The position numbers and the translations under genes are program-made. 64,000 bases of DNA from Odontocerum albicorne (Eukaryota > Arthropoda > Insecta > Trichoptera > Odontoceridae). The notes beneath the pieces are model-generated. The model was not told where the DNA came from. It ran no database searches and saw only the letters and a list, made by a program, of their open reading frames with translations. The stretch is from contig OX463855.1 in assembly GCA_949825065.1 (NCBI GenBank), forward strand, positions 37,892,301-37,956,300. Direction: 5' to 3'. This document shows, in pieces, positions 63,730 to 64,000 of the stretch (its first letter is position 1; each line of letters starts with the position of its first letter).

Positions 63730-63905
63730 TAGTAGCATAGTTGATAAAACGACTGTCTTCCAGCACAGAAATTAGGGGTTCGATCCATTTTATGTTTAAA
63801 ATACAATAGTTCCAATCTGGTTTTCACTGAAAACCTCTTAATTTGGTGGCTTGGAAGGCATTAGCATATCATAAAAGTGTTATGCAATATTATACAAAGG
63901 AATAA
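63730..63905 (+). mobile_element. SINE, sister of 16094-16310
   Basis: A-box-like TAGCATAGTTGATAAAAC, B box GGGGTTCGATCC, then CCAATCTGGTTTTCACTGAA and GGTGGCTTGGAAGGCATTAG, which follow the body and tail of the SINE at 16094. Confidence 0.6.
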
Positions 63906-64000
63906 AATGAAATTAAAAAAATATTATTCGATAAAGCGATTCAGAATTGGTTATCTCTGAAACTTCAGCTATAAAGCATCAACACGGATATAATAATAAA

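Overview
This window is AT-rich animal DNA, almost certainly from an insect. The genes have several exons with GT..AG introns. The introns and spacers are packed with mariner, pogo/Tigger, hAT and piggyBac-like DNA transposons, foldback MITEs, 3' ends of LINEs, tRNA-derived SINEs and solo LTRs. Nothing looks bacterial or viral, and the species cannot be fixed from the sequence alone.

Four host genes can be supported. (1) At 629-841 (+) is the last exon of a gene that enters from the left; its product is not recognised. (2) At 4669-13182 (-) is RRP36, a nucleolar rRNA-processing factor in four exons (229 aa by my splice model). (3) At 15552-25189 (+) is a BTB-BACK-Kelch protein in three exons (605 aa). 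Its last exon has a second intact copy at 26667-26854 and a third, frameshifted copy at 26919-27152, so alternative C-termini are possible. (4) At 37635-57337 (-) is an inward-rectifier (Kir) potassium channel in eight exons (663 aa). It has an unusual acidic N-terminal extension of about 295 residues, and its selectivity filter reads SIGYG instead of TIGYG.

Layout: 1-4.6 kb, mariner remnants, the left gene's last exon and LINE tails; 4.7-13.2 kb, RRP36 with introns full of transposons (a hAT holding a LINE piece and a palindromic mariner; a MITE split by a mariner); 13.2-15.5 kb, spacer with a hAT carrying a perfect 8-bp target duplication; 15.5-27.3 kb, the Kelch gene; 27.3-37.5 kb, gene-free repeats (two minisatellites, a palindromic mariner, LINE and SINE pieces, two adjacent MITE copies); 37.6-57.3 kb, the Kir gene, with a LINE reverse transcriptase, hAT, piggyBac-like, pogo, solo-LTR and MITE insertions in its introns; 57.4-64 kb, spacer with LINE tails and a nearly perfect 90-bp-arm hairpin.

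The host genes do not form an operon or pathway: one acts in the nucleolus, one is probably a ubiquitin-ligase adaptor, one is a membrane channel. The most interesting points are the divergent Kir pore and its long N-terminus, the duplicated terminal Kelch exon, repeated conversion of transposons into foldback forms, and a piggyBac-like family whose subterminal hairpin keeps its pairing while its sequence changes. All exon joins are read by eye from splice signals, reading phase and family similarity; no alignment or transcript data were available.
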